Shown here: piece after piece, positions 16,041 through 25,701 of the stretch
Numbering within the stretch: the stretch's first letter is position 1
Layout of the letters: the number at the start of each line of letters is the position of its first letter
Source: an uncultured Collinsella sp.
GTDB lineage: Bacteria > Actinomycetota > Coriobacteriia > Coriobacteriales > Coriobacteriaceae
Assembly (NCBI GenBank): GCA_959599095.1
Contig: CAUGGC010000002.1
Span: 65,737 to 129,736, forward strand
DNA length: 64,000 bases
Reading direction: 5' to 3'
Program-made: the position numbers and the translations under genes
The notes under the pieces: model-generated
Databases searched by the model: none
Told to the model about the DNA's origin: nothing
What the model saw: only the letters and a program-made list of their open reading frames with translations

Positions 16041-17852
16041 ATGAATACTTCAATTGACATTTCCCACATCCGCAACTTCTCGATTGTTGCGCACATCGAC
16101 CATGGCAAGTCCACGATCAGCGACCGCATTCTCGAGCTCACCCATACCGTTGACGAGCGCGACATGGAGTCGCAGCTGCTCGACACTATGGATATCGAGC
16201 GCGAGCGCGGCATCACGATCAAGTCCAATGCCGTTCGCGTGTCCTATGACGCCGCCGATGGCGAGACGTATCAGTTCAATCTGATCGATACGCCGGGCCA
16301 CGTTGACTTTACCTATGAGGTCTCGCGCTCGCTGGCAGCCTGTGAGGGCGCGGTTCTCGTCGTCGACGCCACGCAGGGCGTCGAGGCGCAGACCGTTTCC
16401 AACGCGACGCTCGCCATGAACGCCAATCTGGACATTGTGCCGGCCATCAACAAGATCGACCTACCCTCGGCCCATCCCGACGAGGTTAAGACCGAGATCG
16501 AGGATGATCTTGCGATTCCTGCCGATGATGCCGTGTGTGTCTCGGGCAAGACCGGCGAGGGCATCCACGATCTGCTGGAGTCCATTGTCTTTTTGATCTC
16601 TCCGCCCAAGGGCGATGCGAACGCGCCGCTCAAGGCACTCATCCTGGATTCGTACTTCGACGAGTATCGTGGCGTCGTCGCCACGGTGCGCATCTTTGAC
16701 GGCTCCATCAAAAAGGGCGATACCCTGCGCATGATGCAGGCAAAGGGCGACTTTTTGGTCGATGGTGTGGGCGTCAAGCGTCCCGCCGAGACCCCGGTCG
16801 ACGCGCTGACGGTCGGCGAGGTCGGATACGTGGTCACGGGCCTGAAGGACCCCGAGGCCGTTCGCGTGGGCGATACCCTCACGTGGGCGTCGAATCCCTG
16901 CCCCGAGCCGCTTCCCGGCTACCGCGAGGCTAAGCCCATGGTCTATACGGGCCTGTTCCCGATCGATAATAAGGACTACGAGAACCTGCGTGACGCGCTC
17001 GATAAGCTGCACGTCAACGACCCGTCGTTGGTGTGGGAGCCCGAGACTTCGGTGGCGCTCGGCTTTGGCTTCCGCGTGGGCTTCCTGGGCCTGCTGCACA
17101 TGGAAGTCGTCAAGGAACGCCTGGAGCGCGAGTTCAACCTGGACCTCATTGCCACGAGTCCCTCGGTCGACTATCACGTCTACAAGACCGACGGCGAAAT
17201 GATCGATGTCCGCAGCCCGCAGGACCTTCCCGAGGCCACGCGCATCGAACGTATCGAGGAACCCTACCTCAAGGCAAAGATCATCTGCCCGCCTGAGTAC
17301 ACGGGTGCCGTCATGCAGCTCGCCATCGAGCACCGCGGCGTCACGACCGACATGATCCACCTGACGAGCAAATCGGTCGAGATGCGCTTTGATATGCCGC
17401 TCGCCGAGCTCATCTTGGACTTCTTCGATCAGCTCAAGAGCCGCACCAAGGGCTATGCCTCGCTCGACTACGAGTTCAACGAGTACCGTCCCTCCGAGCT
17501 CGTGAAGCTCGATATTTTGCTTTCGGGCGACGAAGTGGACGCGCTGTCGTTTATCGTGCACAAGGATAAGGCTTATGGTCTGGCCCGTGGCCTGTGCGAC
17601 AAGCTTAAGGAGATCATCCCGCGTCAGCTGTTCGAGGTGCCCATCCAGGGTGCTATCGGCAATAAGATCATTGCCCGCTCCACCGTCAAGGCGCGTCGCA
17701 AGGACGTGCTTGCTAAGTGCTACGGCGGCGATATCTCGCGTAAGCGCAAGCTGCTCGAGAAGCAGAAAGAGGGCAAGAAGCGCATGAAGGCCATCGGATC
17801 GGTCGAGGTCCCGCAGGAGGCCTTTATGGCGATCCTCAAGGTGGACGAGTAG
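16041..17852 (+). CDS. lepA: Elongation factor 4 (LepA), translational GTPase
   Basis: Ribosome-associated GTPase involved in back-translocation or 30S biogenesis. The 603-residue product has G1 AHIDHGKST, G3 DTPGHVDF and G4 NKIDLPSA, followed by domains II, III, V and the LepA-specific C-terminal domain (KARRKDVLAKCYGGDISRKR). ATG at 16041 is the only start fitting the family length; upstream in-frame codons fall in the terminator. dusB follows 4 bases later. Confidence 0.96.
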   Translation: MNTSIDISHIRNFSIVAHIDHGKSTISDRILELTHTVDERDMESQLLDTMDIERERGITIKSNAVRVSYDAADGETYQFNLIDTPGHVDFTYEVSRSLAACEGAVLVVDATQGVEAQTVSNATLAMNANLDIVPAINKIDLPSAHPDEVKTEIEDDLAIPADDAVCVSGKTGEGIHDLLESIVFLISPPKGDANAPLKALILDSYFDEYRGVVATVRIFDGSIKKGDTLRMMQAKGDFLVDGVGVKRPAETPVDALTVGEVGYVVTGLKDPEAVRVGDTLTWASNPCPEPLPGYREAKPMVYTGLFPIDNKDYENLRDALDKLHVNDPSLVWEPETSVALGFGFRVGFLGLLHMEVVKERLEREFNLDLIATSPSVDYHVYKTDGEMIDVRSPQDLPEATRIERIEEPYLKAKIICPPEYTGAVMQLAIEHRGVTTDMIHLTSKSVEMRFDMPLAELILDFFDQLKSRTKGYASLDYEFNEYRPSELVKLDILLSGDEVDALSFIVHKDKAYGLARGLCDKLKEIIPRQLFEVPIQGAIGNKIIARSTVKARRKDVLAKCYGGDISRKRKLLEKQKEGKKRMKAIGSVEVPQEAFMAILKVDE

Positions 17853-17856
17853 GTCT

Positions 17857-18900
17857 ATGGCGCTTTCTGAATACAGCAAGCGGCTGCTGGGCGCCTATGC
17901 CGAGCAGCCGTTCCTTATGGCTCCTATGGCGGGCGTGACCGACCCCGCCTATCGCATCATGTGCCGCCGCCGCGGTGCCAACCTTGCCTACAGCGAGATG
18001 GTGAGCGTTGCAGGCCTTGCCTATGCCAGCAACAAGACGTGGCGCCTGCTGTTGCCGGCCGACGAGGAGCAGCAGATTTGCGTGCAGCTCTTTGGTTCCA
18101 AGCCCGATCAGTTTGCGAGTGCCGTCGCCGCCGTCGAGGAGCGTGTGGGCGATCGCCTGTCGCTCATCGATATCAACATGGCCTGTCCTGCCCGCAAGGT
18201 TGTCACCAAGGGCGAGGGTTCTGCCCTTATGCGCACGCCCGATTTGGCCGAGAAGATCGTCGAGGCCACGGTGGGCGCGGCGCACGTGCCCGTGACCGTA
18301 AAGATCCGCAAGGGCTTTTACGCCGAGGACCGCAACGCCGCAACGTTTGCCCAGATGCTTGAAGGGGCGGGCGCCTCTGCAGTTGCCGTGCACGGTCGTT
18401 GTGCCACGCAGCTCTATACGGGCCAGGCCGATTGGTCTGTCGTCGATGAGGTTGCCGACGCCGTCGAGATTCCCGTGATTGGTTCGGGTGATGTGTTCTC
18501 GGCCGAGGACGCTGCTGAGCATCTGCAAGGCTCGGGTGCCAGCGCGGTGTTTATCGCGCGCGGCATCTACGGCAATCCGTGGGTGTTCGGTGATGCTCGC
18601 GCCCTTGCGCTCGATGGCACGCCGGTGCCGGCGCGTAGCTCCGTCGAGCGCCTGGACGCCCTGCGTGAGCACCTAACGCTGACACATGAGCTCCTGCCGC
18701 TCATGTCGCGTGCCCGCACGTATGCAAGCTGGTACTTAAAAGGCATGCCCCATGCCGCCGCTTGGCGTGCCCATGTGGTGCGCTGTTCCACTTACGAGGA
18801 GTTTATGGCACTGGTCGATGAGATCGAGCGCGATGTGGTGGCCTGCGAGGCCGCCCTTGCCGCCGGCGAATCGGTGCCCCCTCATCCTCTGGAGGCTTAA
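17857..18900 (+). CDS. dusB: tRNA-dihydrouridine synthase
   Basis: Flavoenzyme that reduces uridine to dihydrouridine in the tRNA D-loop. The 347-residue product shows the FMN barrel signature MAPMAGVTDPAYR, INMACPARKVVTKGEGSALM with the catalytic Cys, and VHGRCATQLYTGQADW. It belongs to the DusB/Nifr3 type. It is transcribed with lepA and hemW (gaps of 4 and 2 bases). Confidence 0.92.
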   Translation: MALSEYSKRLLGAYAEQPFLMAPMAGVTDPAYRIMCRRRGANLAYSEMVSVAGLAYASNKTWRLLLPADEEQQICVQLFGSKPDQFASAVAAVEERVGDRLSLIDINMACPARKVVTKGEGSALMRTPDLAEKIVEATVGAAHVPVTVKIRKGFYAEDRNAATFAQMLEGAGASAVAVHGRCATQLYTGQADWSVVDEVADAVEIPVIGSGDVFSAEDAAEHLQGSGASAVFIARGIYGNPWVFGDARALALDGTPVPARSSVERLDALREHLTLTHELLPLMSRARTYASWYLKGMPHAAAWRAHVVRCSTYEEFMALVDEIERDVVACEAALAAGESVPPHPLEA

Positions 18901-18902
18901 GG

Positions 18903-20135
18903 GTGGCCGTTACCGCACTGTACGTGCACGTGCCGTTTTGCGCCCAAAAGTGCCGGTACTGCGACTTTGACTCGCGCAGTTTTGCTCCGTGCGACCTGAG
19001 CGCTGCGCTCGATGCCTATTTTGAGCAGTTGTACGCGCGCCTCGATGCTTTTGGCAAGGCTGGGGCCCTCGACCAGATTCGCACCGTCTATGTTGGCGGC
19101 GGTACGCCGTCGCTGGCGGGGGAGCGCCTGGTGGAGCTGGCGCGGCGTATTCGTGCGTGGTGCGCCCCCGTTGAGTTTACCTGCGAGGCCAATCCCGAAT
19201 CGCTGACCGCCGAGCTTGCCGCTGCGCTTGCCAAGGTTGGTGTCACACGCGTCTCTCTGGGCGTGCAAACGCTCGATAACGCCGAACTTACCGCCATCGG
19301 CCGCATTCACGATGCCGATCGGGCGCTCTCCGCCATCGCGACGGTCAAGAACGCTGGGCTCGACGTGTCGTGCGACCTTATGTGCGGACTTCCCGGGCAG
19401 ACCGCAGCGAGTTGGAAGCGCACGCTCGATGGCGTGCTGGCGGCGGCTCCGCATCATGTGTCGGTCTACCCGCTCACGCTCGAGGAGGGGACGCCCCTTT
19501 ATCGCATGGCGTGCCGTGACGAGTCGCTCGAGCCTGATGAGGATTTTCAGGCCGCATGCATGGACGTGGCACGCGAGCTCCTGGGTGCCGCCGGCTATCA
19601 CCCGTATGAGGTGGCGAGCTACGCGCTCGACAGCCATGAGTGCGCCCATAACATTGCCTACTGGACCGGACGGGGCTACCTGGGCCTGGGGCGTTCTGCC
19701 GCGGGCATGCTCGACGCCGCGGATTTCGACCGTCTTGCAGGTTTGTTCCCCGGTGTTTCTTCTCGAGGCGATGCGTACCGCGTGCGTCTGGTGCAACGTG
19801 ACGATGACGCGACGGCGTTCGAGGCCGAACATCTGTCGCAGCGCGAGGCTGCGGCCGAAGACCTGATGCTCGCCTGTCGCATGACGCGCGGTGTCGCGTC
19901 CGACCTGTTGGTTCGCGCGGCTCGTGTCATCCCGGCCGATGGGCTGACAGCCGCTTGCGATCGCGCGCTCGAATTGGGTTTTGCCACTTGGGTGCCTGAG
20001 ACGCTCGGGGTCCATGAGGGACCCTTTACTTCGGCAGATGTCGTCGCGGGCCATGTTCGAGCTCGTCTGGCGCCGACCCACCTGGGCTGGCTCGATGGAA
20101 ATGTTCTGTTCGAGCTGTTTTGGGATCTAGCTTAG
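18903..20135 (+). CDS. hemW: Radical SAM heme chaperone HemW (coproporphyrinogen oxidase-like)
   Basis: HemW binds heme and a [4Fe-4S] cluster and delivers heme to membrane proteins; older annotation is HemN-like oxidase. The 410-residue product starts at GTG and has YVHVPFCAQKCRYCDF, with CxxxCxxC followed by Phe as in HemW (true HemN carries CxxxCxxC with a further Cys). YVGGGTPS and a C-terminal HemN domain follow. The lepA-dusB-hemW-dnaJ order is like the lepA-hemW-hrcA-dnaJ order of many gram-positives, but hrcA, grpE and dnaK are absent here. Confidence 0.88.
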   Translation: MAVTALYVHVPFCAQKCRYCDFDSRSFAPCDLSAALDAYFEQLYARLDAFGKAGALDQIRTVYVGGGTPSLAGERLVELARRIRAWCAPVEFTCEANPESLTAELAAALAKVGVTRVSLGVQTLDNAELTAIGRIHDADRALSAIATVKNAGLDVSCDLMCGLPGQTAASWKRTLDGVLAAAPHHVSVYPLTLEEGTPLYRMACRDESLEPDEDFQAACMDVARELLGAAGYHPYEVASYALDSHECAHNIAYWTGRGYLGLGRSAAGMLDAADFDRLAGLFPGVSSRGDAYRVRLVQRDDDATAFEAEHLSQREAAAEDLMLACRMTRGVASDLLVRAARVIPADGLTAACDRALELGFATWVPETLGVHEGPFTSADVVAGHVRARLAPTHLGWLDGNVLFELFWDLA

Positions 20136-20193
20136 GCCGCTCGGGTAGAATTACCGGAATATATACGCTGCTGTGAGCAGGAGGTTGCCGCGC

Positions 20194-21297
20194 ATGGCGA
20201 CGATGAACGAAAAAGATTACTACGAGATTCTGGGTGTCTCCAAGGACGCCACCTCGCGTGATATTCAAAAGGCCTTCCAACAAAAGGCCCGCAAGCTCCA
20301 TCCGGACGTCAACAAAGAGCCGGATGCCGAGGAAAAGTTTAAAGAGGTTTCCGAGGCCTACGCCGTGCTTTCGGATGAGCAAAAACGTGCGCGCTACGAC
20401 GCCATGCGTTCTGGCAATCCCTTCGCCGGTGCTCCTACGGCTTCGCCCTATGGTGGCGGCTACGCCGGTAACACGGGCTATGGCAATCCCTTTGAGGGCG
20501 GCTTTCCCTTTGGTGGTGCCTGGGGCCAGCAGCGTCGCGGCCAGGCTGCCTACAATCCCGAGAACGGCGCCAACGTGGTCGTCGATATTAAGCTCGACGC
20601 CAAGGAGGCCAAGGGCGGTGCCCGCAAGACCGTCCGCTACACGCGCTTCGATACCTGTGGTCACTGCGGAGGCTCGGGCTCCGTTTCGTCTGAGCATGCG
20701 CATACCTGCCCGAGCTGCGGTGGCCGCGGCCACATCGACGTCGACCTGTCCTTCCTGTTTGGCGCGGGCACGTTCCAGTCGGTCTGCCCCGAGTGCGGCG
20801 GTTCCGGCAAGGTCGTCGCTGACCCCTGTCCCGATTGCGGCGGCAGCGGGCGAACTCGTGTGACCTCCGAGCAGACGATTGAGTTTCCTGCCGGCACGCA
20901 CGATGGCGACGAGGTCCGCATTAGCGGCATGGGTCATGCTGGCACCAACGGTGCCGCGGGCGGCGACCTGGTCGGCCGCGCCCATGTTGAGGCCGAGCGC
21001 TTGGAAGGCAAAGCTCGTACCGGTTTTTACCTTATGGGCATCGTGGCGCCGTTTTTGGTACTCTCGGCCATCTCGGGCGTGTTCTCGGCCTTTGCCGTGA
21101 TGTGCTTTATTCCGTTTACCATGGGCCTGTTCATGGTGCTTTCGGACGGCGTGCTTCATCGCAGTCTGCTGTGGTGGAAGCGCGGTGCGATGCAGTTTGC
21201 CAACGGTTTTGCCAACGGCTTCATGTTCGCGCTCGTGTCAGTTTGGTTCGCGAGCTGCTCGCAACGGGCCATGCTCTCGCCGTACCAAATGCAATAA
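20194..21297 (+). CDS. J-domain protein with zinc repeats and a C-terminal membrane region
   Basis: The 367-residue product has a J domain with the HPD motif at 36-38, a Gly/Phe-rich stretch, four CxxCxGxG zinc repeats (CGHCGGSG, CPSCGGRG, CPECGGSG, CPDCGGSG, about 153-220) and a short piece of the first beta domain (IEFPAGTHDGDEVRISGMG). From about residue 275 it turns into hydrophobic segments (GFYLMGIVAPFLVLSAISG and FIPFTMGLFMVL), where DnaJ should have its second substrate-binding and dimerisation domains. The inferred role is recruiting DnaK to the membrane. ATG at 20194 follows GCAGGAGG. It is not a plain truncation since the frame continues about 95 residues with membrane character. 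Confidence 0.82.
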   Translation: MATMNEKDYYEILGVSKDATSRDIQKAFQQKARKLHPDVNKEPDAEEKFKEVSEAYAVLSDEQKRARYDAMRSGNPFAGAPTASPYGGGYAGNTGYGNPFEGGFPFGGAWGQQRRGQAAYNPENGANVVVDIKLDAKEAKGGARKTVRYTRFDTCGHCGGSGSVSSEHAHTCPSCGGRGHIDVDLSFLFGAGTFQSVCPECGGSGKVVADPCPDCGGSGRTRVTSEQTIEFPAGTHDGDEVRISGMGHAGTNGAAGGDLVGRAHVEAERLEGKARTGFYLMGIVAPFLVLSAISGVFSAFAVMCFIPFTMGLFMVLSDGVLHRSLLWWKRGAMQFANGFANGFMFALVSVWFASCSQRAMLSPYQMQ

Positions 21298-21378
21298 CAT
21301 CAAACCCTCTGTTTGCGGTCGGCCCAGCTTGGGTATAGGACGCACTGTGACAATAATGAAAGTCGGAAGGATTCGGTC

Positions 21379-22527
21379 GTGTCGGAAAATAGGGATTACT
21401 ACGAGGTGCTTGGCGTCGACAGGGATGCCGACGCGCGGACGATCAAGCGTGCGTTTCTAAAGAAGGCCCGTACCGTACATCCGGATGTTTCGGACGACCC
21501 CGAGGCCGAGGCCAAGTTCAAGGAGCTCAACGAGGCCTATTCCGTTCTTTCCGATGAGCAGAAGCGTGCTAACTACGACCGTTACGGCACTGCCGACGGC
21601 CCTGGTGGTTCGGGCTACGTCGATATCAACGATATCTTTGGTGGCATGGGCATGGACGACTTGTTCTCGTCGTTCTTTGGCGGCGGTGCCGGCGGTGGCT
21701 CCCGCAGCCGTCGTGAGCGTCGTCGCGGACGTGACATGGCCATCTCGCTTTCGGTGACGCTCGAGGAGGCGGCGCTCGGCTGCAAAAAGACGATCAGCTA
21801 TGACCGCCTTGCTCCTTGCGAGGACTGCAACGGCACCGGTAGGGCAGAGGGCGCACAGGAAAAGCAGTGCGGCCGCTGCCACGGTACGGGCTACGTCACG
21901 ACGGTTCAGCGTTCGTTTTTGGGCCAGGTTCAGTCTTCCTCGCCTTGCCCTGACTGCCATGGCGAGGGCACGGTTATCGACCATCCCTGCGAGACCTGCG
22001 ACGGTCAGGGCCGCACGCCTTCGCATGAAAAGATTGACATCGATATTCCCGCCGGCGTTTCGACCGGTCGCCAGCTGCGCGTGAGCGGCTTTGGCGAGGC
22101 CGGCCTTCGCGGCGAGCCTTCGGGCGACCTGATTGTCAACGTGCGCGTTGCCGACCACGAGCGCTTTAAGCGCAACGGTGACGACCTGTACCTGGTGAGC
22201 GATATCTCGATTGCGCAGGCTGCGCTCGGCTGCGAGATCGAGGTCGGGGGCATTATGCCCGACGAGGTCGTTAAGGTGACGGTTCCCGCCGGCGCCCAGT
22301 ACGGTGATACCGTGAGCGTCAATAATTACGGCATGCCGCGCATTGGCGGTGGCGGTTCGCGTGGCCGCCTGATCGTGCAACTGCGCGTGGTCGTTCCCAC
22401 CAATCTTTCCAATAAGCAGCGCGAGCTGCTCCGTGCTTTTGCCGATGATATGGGCGATGACGTCGCTTCCGGTAAGAAGTCGGTGACCGACCGCATCAAG
22501 AGCGCCCTCGACGATATCCTCGATTAA
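21379..22527 (+). CDS. dnaJ: Chaperone protein DnaJ
   Basis: Hsp40 co-chaperone of DnaK. The 382-residue product has the J domain with HPD near residues 35-37, a G/F linker (GGMGMDDLFSSFFGGGAGGG), four zinc repeats (CEDCNGTG, CGRCHGTG, CPDCHGEG, CETCDGQG) and a complete C-terminal domain (IDIPAGVSTGRQLRVSGFG, then ALGCEIEVGGI). GTG at 21379 follows GGAAGG; an ATG at 21313 in frame has no similarity in its extension. It lies 81 bp behind the membrane-type J protein, its likely paralogue. Confidence 0.95.
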   Translation: MSENRDYYEVLGVDRDADARTIKRAFLKKARTVHPDVSDDPEAEAKFKELNEAYSVLSDEQKRANYDRYGTADGPGGSGYVDINDIFGGMGMDDLFSSFFGGGAGGGSRSRRERRRGRDMAISLSVTLEEAALGCKKTISYDRLAPCEDCNGTGRAEGAQEKQCGRCHGTGYVTTVQRSFLGQVQSSSPCPDCHGEGTVIDHPCETCDGQGRTPSHEKIDIDIPAGVSTGRQLRVSGFGEAGLRGEPSGDLIVNVRVADHERFKRNGDDLYLVSDISIAQAALGCEIEVGGIMPDEVVKVTVPAGAQYGDTVSVNNYGMPRIGGGGSRGRLIVQLRVVVPTNLSNKQRELLRAFADDMGDDVASGKKSVTDRIKSALDDILD

Positions 22528-22536
22528 GGAGCCCGC

Positions 22537-23829
22537 GTGCTCGCACCCCATATTTCCGTCGTCAACCTCGGCTGCCGTGTCAACCGGGTTGAGTCCGACC
22601 GTATCACTGCCGATCTTATGCGCCTGGGCTTCGCTATTGTGGAGCCCCAGGATGCCGATTTGATCGTCATTAACACCTGTGCCGTTACGGGCGAGGCCGA
22701 GGCCAAGACCCGTAAGGCCGTTCGTCATGCGCTGGCCCATCCAAACGAGCCCTATGTAGTCGTGACCGGATGCGTGGTCAATTTGCATCCCGAGGAGCTG
22801 TTGGAGCTTTCGGATCGCGTGATCGCCGAGCCGTCAAAGATCGATGTCGCCGAACGTGTCTGCGAGGTACTGGGCGTTGAGTCCGATAGCGTTCCCGCCT
22901 GCAGCGATGGCGAGGTGGTCGATGCGCTCGGTCGCTCTCGCCTGGGCGTGAAGATTCAGGACGGCTGCAACCATCGCTGCACCTATTGCATTGTGTGGAA
23001 GGCGCGCGGCCCCGAGCGTTCCGTGCCCGTCGAGTCCGTGCTCGAGCAAGTTCGCGAGGCCCAGGAGGCCGGCGTGCCCGAGGTGGTGCTGACCGGTGTG
23101 AACCTGGGTGCCTACGATGGCAAGAGCGCGACCGACGAGCATGTCGAAATCGATGAGCTGCTCGAGGCCATCATGGAGCGCACGTCTATTCCGCATGTGC
23201 GCATTTCCTCGGTCGAGCCCATGGATATCTCTGAGCGCCTGCTTAAGGTTATGGCGCGCTATCCGCAGCGTATCGCCCCGTTTTTGCACCTGCCCGTGCA
23301 GTCCGGCTGCACGGCGACCCTGCATCGCATGGGCCGTCCCTATAGCGCCGAGGCCTTTGAGGATACGGTGCGCATGATTCGCGCCAACTTGCCCCAGGTG
23401 TCTCTTTCGTGCGATGTCATCGTCGGTTTTCCTGGTGAGACGGACGAGGAATTCGAGGAGTCGCTGGCGCTATGCCGCCGTGTGGGTTTCTCGCGTATGC
23501 ACGTGTTCCGCTACAGCAAGCGTCCCGGTACCCTTGCTGCCGACATGCCCGACCAGGTGCCACCCGAGGTTATGGCCGAGCGCAGCCGCCGTATGCGGGC
23601 CGCCGCACAGGAGCTCGCTATTGCCGACGCTCGTCGTCGCGTGGGCACGGTCGAGCGTGCCGTGCTCGAGTATGGTGACAACCTGACGCTCGGCTCGTTC
23701 CATCATGCCCGTCTTGACGATACCTGTGGACTTACAGCTCCGTGCCTGCTCGATGTTGCTATCATCGGAGTCGATGATTCCGGCTTGGTCCATGCACGCA
23801 GGGAGGTTCATGGAAGCCTCGAAGATTAG
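22537..23829 (+). CDS. mtaB: tRNA t6A37 methylthiotransferase MtaB
   Basis: Radical SAM enzyme that methylthiolates t6A37 of tRNA to ms2t6A. The 430-residue product has the N-terminal MTTase cysteines (NLGCRVNRVES, INTCAVTGEAE, VVTGCVV), the radical SAM motif CNHRCTYC with QDGCNHRCTYCIV, and a degenerate TRAM-like C-terminus. The NLGCRVN signature points to MtaB rather than MiaB or RimO. GTG start with TTAAGGAG upstream. Its end overlaps the phoH start by 20 bases. Confidence 0.92.
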   Translation: MLAPHISVVNLGCRVNRVESDRITADLMRLGFAIVEPQDADLIVINTCAVTGEAEAKTRKAVRHALAHPNEPYVVVTGCVVNLHPEELLELSDRVIAEPSKIDVAERVCEVLGVESDSVPACSDGEVVDALGRSRLGVKIQDGCNHRCTYCIVWKARGPERSVPVESVLEQVREAQEAGVPEVVLTGVNLGAYDGKSATDEHVEIDELLEAIMERTSIPHVRISSVEPMDISERLLKVMARYPQRIAPFLHLPVQSGCTATLHRMGRPYSAEAFEDTVRMIRANLPQVSLSCDVIVGFPGETDEEFEESLALCRRVGFSRMHVFRYSKRPGTLAADMPDQVPPEVMAERSRRMRAAAQELAIADARRRVGTVERAVLEYGDNLTLGSFHHARLDDTCGLTAPCLLDVAIIGVDDSGLVHARREVHGSLED

Positions 23830-24796
23830 ACTTACCGTTCCCGAGGGAATTGATCCCTCGCGCGTTTTGGGCGCCGGCGACGGTGTCCTTCGTGCGCTTG
23901 AGAGCTTGGTTCGCGCCCATGTGGTCGCCCGTGGCGATAGCATCTCCGTGAGCGGCGACCCGGACGAGGTCGAACTCGTGGCGCGCTTTTTCGAGCACGC
24001 TTTTCGCGAGGCGGCCGCCGGGCGCACGCTGTCTGCCGACGATGTCTCTCGCTGCCTGGCCGTCTTGCGCGACGGTGAGCACGAGGCTACGTCGCTTCGC
24101 GATGACGTGCTGCTTTCGTATCGCGGCCGCGTCATTCGCCCCAAGACGCTCGGGCAAAAGCGCTATGTGGATGCCATCCGCTCGCATACCATCACATTTG
24201 GCTTGGGTCCTGCCGGTACCGGTAAGACCTATCTGGCTATGGCGCTCGCCGTTGCCGCGCTCAAGCGTCACGAGGTGGGCCGTCTGATCTTGACGCGTCC
24301 GGTTGTCGAGGCGGGGGAGAACCTGGGCTTTTTGCCCGGTACCCTCGAGGAAAAGATCGATCCCTACATGCGTCCGCTCTACGACGCCCTTTTTGACATG
24401 ATGGATCGCGAGCGCACCGATGAGCTCATGGAGCGCGGCGTGATCGAGATCGCCCCGCTTGCCTACATGCGCGGCCGCACGCTGAGCGATGCCTTTGTGG
24501 TGCTCGACGAGGCGCAAAACACCACGCCCGAGCAGATGAAGATGTTCCTGACGCGCCTGGGCTTTAACTCCAAGTTTGTGATTACCGGCGACCTGAGTCA
24601 GCGTGATCTGGTGGGCCGTCGCGGCGGTCTTGCTGACGTTGAGCAGATTTTGGGCCGTGTCGACGATGTCGCATTTTCGCACCTCGAGCGTGCCGACGTG
24701 GTGCGCCATGCCTTGGTGGGACGTATCGTCGAGGCATACGATACTTATGATGATGTGCGCGAGAAACGCGCACGTGACCGGAAGGAGTCCCGTTGA
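23810..24796 (+). CDS. phoH: PhoH-like ATPase
   Basis: P-loop ATPase of unsettled role in RNA metabolism, nearly always next to ybeY. The 328-residue product has the Walker A GPAGTGKT, Walker B VVLDEAQNT, and LTRPVVEAGENLGFLPG typical of PhoH; an N-terminal KH-like region precedes them. The start at 23810 has GGGAGG just upstream (short spacing); ATG at 23792 is an alternative. It overlaps mtaB and its stop TGA overlaps the ybeY start TTG. Confidence 0.92.
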   Translation: MEASKIRLTVPEGIDPSRVLGAGDGVLRALESLVRAHVVARGDSISVSGDPDEVELVARFFEHAFREAAAGRTLSADDVSRCLAVLRDGEHEATSLRDDVLLSYRGRVIRPKTLGQKRYVDAIRSHTITFGLGPAGTGKTYLAMALAVAALKRHEVGRLILTRPVVEAGENLGFLPGTLEEKIDPYMRPLYDALFDMMDRERTDELMERGVIEIAPLAYMRGRTLSDAFVVLDEAQNTTPEQMKMFLTRLGFNSKFVITGDLSQRDLVGRRGGLADVEQILGRVDDVAFSHLERADVVRHALVGRIVEAYDTYDDVREKRARDRKESR

Positions 24797-25302
24797 GTGT
24801 ATTGATCAGCAACGATGCCGAGCTCGATACGCTGCTCGACGCGCAGGAGGTGGAGCACATCTGCGAGGTTGTGCTTGCCGCCGAGAGCGTTGAGCGTGAA
24901 GTCGAGATTTCCCTTTCGTATGTCGACGAGGACGAGATGCACGAGCTCAACCACGAGTGGCGCGGCATCGACCGCACCACCGATGTGCTCTCGTTTGAAT
25001 GCGACTCGGCCTTTGACGATGACATTCCCGCCGATGAGACGCTCGAGCTCGGCGATATCATCTTGGCCCCGGAGGTCATTGCCCGTCAGGCCCCCGGTTT
25101 TGGCAATAGCCCCGCTGACGAGTGCCGTCTGATGCTCGTTCACGGCATGCTGCACCTGCTGGGCTATGACCATATTGATGACGACGAGGCCGAGGTCATG
25201 GAGGCCCGCGAGGACGCCATCCTGCGCGATCTGGCGCTCGAGCGCGGCGAGGACCCCAAGCTAGTCCATGTCGGCCCCATCACCAACCACGCCCACGACT
25301 AG
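24793..25302 (+). CDS. ybeY: Endoribonuclease YbeY (rRNA maturation factor)
   Basis: Zinc endoribonuclease in 16S rRNA 3' maturation and ribosome quality control. The 169-residue product carries the metal motif HGMLHLLGYDH (near residues 116-126) and, upstream, HEWRGIDRTTDVLSF. The start is TTG overlapping the phoH stop (TTGA), with GGAAGGAG just before. phoH-ybeY-dgkA-era-recO is a well-conserved gram-positive order. Confidence 0.93.
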   Translation: MSVLISNDAELDTLLDAQEVEHICEVVLAAESVEREVEISLSYVDEDEMHELNHEWRGIDRTTDVLSFECDSAFDDDIPADETLELGDIILAPEVIARQAPGFGNSPADECRLMLVHGMLHLLGYDHIDDDEAEVMEAREDAILRDLALERGEDPKLVHVGPITNHAHD

Positions 25303-25311
25303 GAGCCGTCT

Positions 25312-25689
25312 ATGATTCCCGGATCTAACAAGGACCATCCGTCCTTCTTAAAGTCGTTCTCCTATGCCATGGAGGGCTTCGTTACCGCCGTCAAGACCGA
25401 GCGCAACATTAAGGTCATGCTCGTGGCGGGCGTGTGCACCGTCATTGCCGGCTGTATCGTGGGGCTCGACATTGCCGAGTGGGCCACGATTATCATCTGT
25501 TGTGGCCTGGTGATTCACGGCGAGCTGTGCAACACCGCTATGGAGGCTATCGTCGACCTAGCGACCCAGGAGCTCCATCCGCTGGCCAAGCGTGCGAAGG
25601 ACATCGCCGCCGCCTCCGTATACGTTCTTTCCATCACCGCCGCGATTGTGGGCTTGCTGGTATTTGCCCACGCGCTCGGCTTTATTTAG
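25312..25689 (+). CDS. dgkA: Diacylglycerol/undecaprenol kinase
   Basis: Small integral membrane kinase; in gram-positives the main substrate is undecaprenol. The 125-residue product has three predicted membrane helices (about 35-55, 58-75, 103-124) and the catalytic segment GELCNTAMEAIVDLATQ, then HPLAKRAKDIAAAS. The position between ybeY and era supports the call. It may also accept diacylglycerol; the sequence cannot decide. Confidence 0.9.
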   Translation: MIPGSNKDHPSFLKSFSYAMEGFVTAVKTERNIKVMLVAGVCTVIAGCIVGLDIAEWATIIICCGLVIHGELCNTAMEAIVDLATQELHPLAKRAKDIAAASVYVLSITAAIVGLLVFAHALGFI

Positions 25690-25701
25690 AAAGGGATTCC
25701 C

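Noticed and set aside
21024..21297. Membrane tail of the first J protein as a frameshift product
   Set aside because: The hydrophobic stretch keeps the codon bias of the region, and the other plus-strand frames there contain no DnaJ C-terminal motifs; still listed for checking in relatives.
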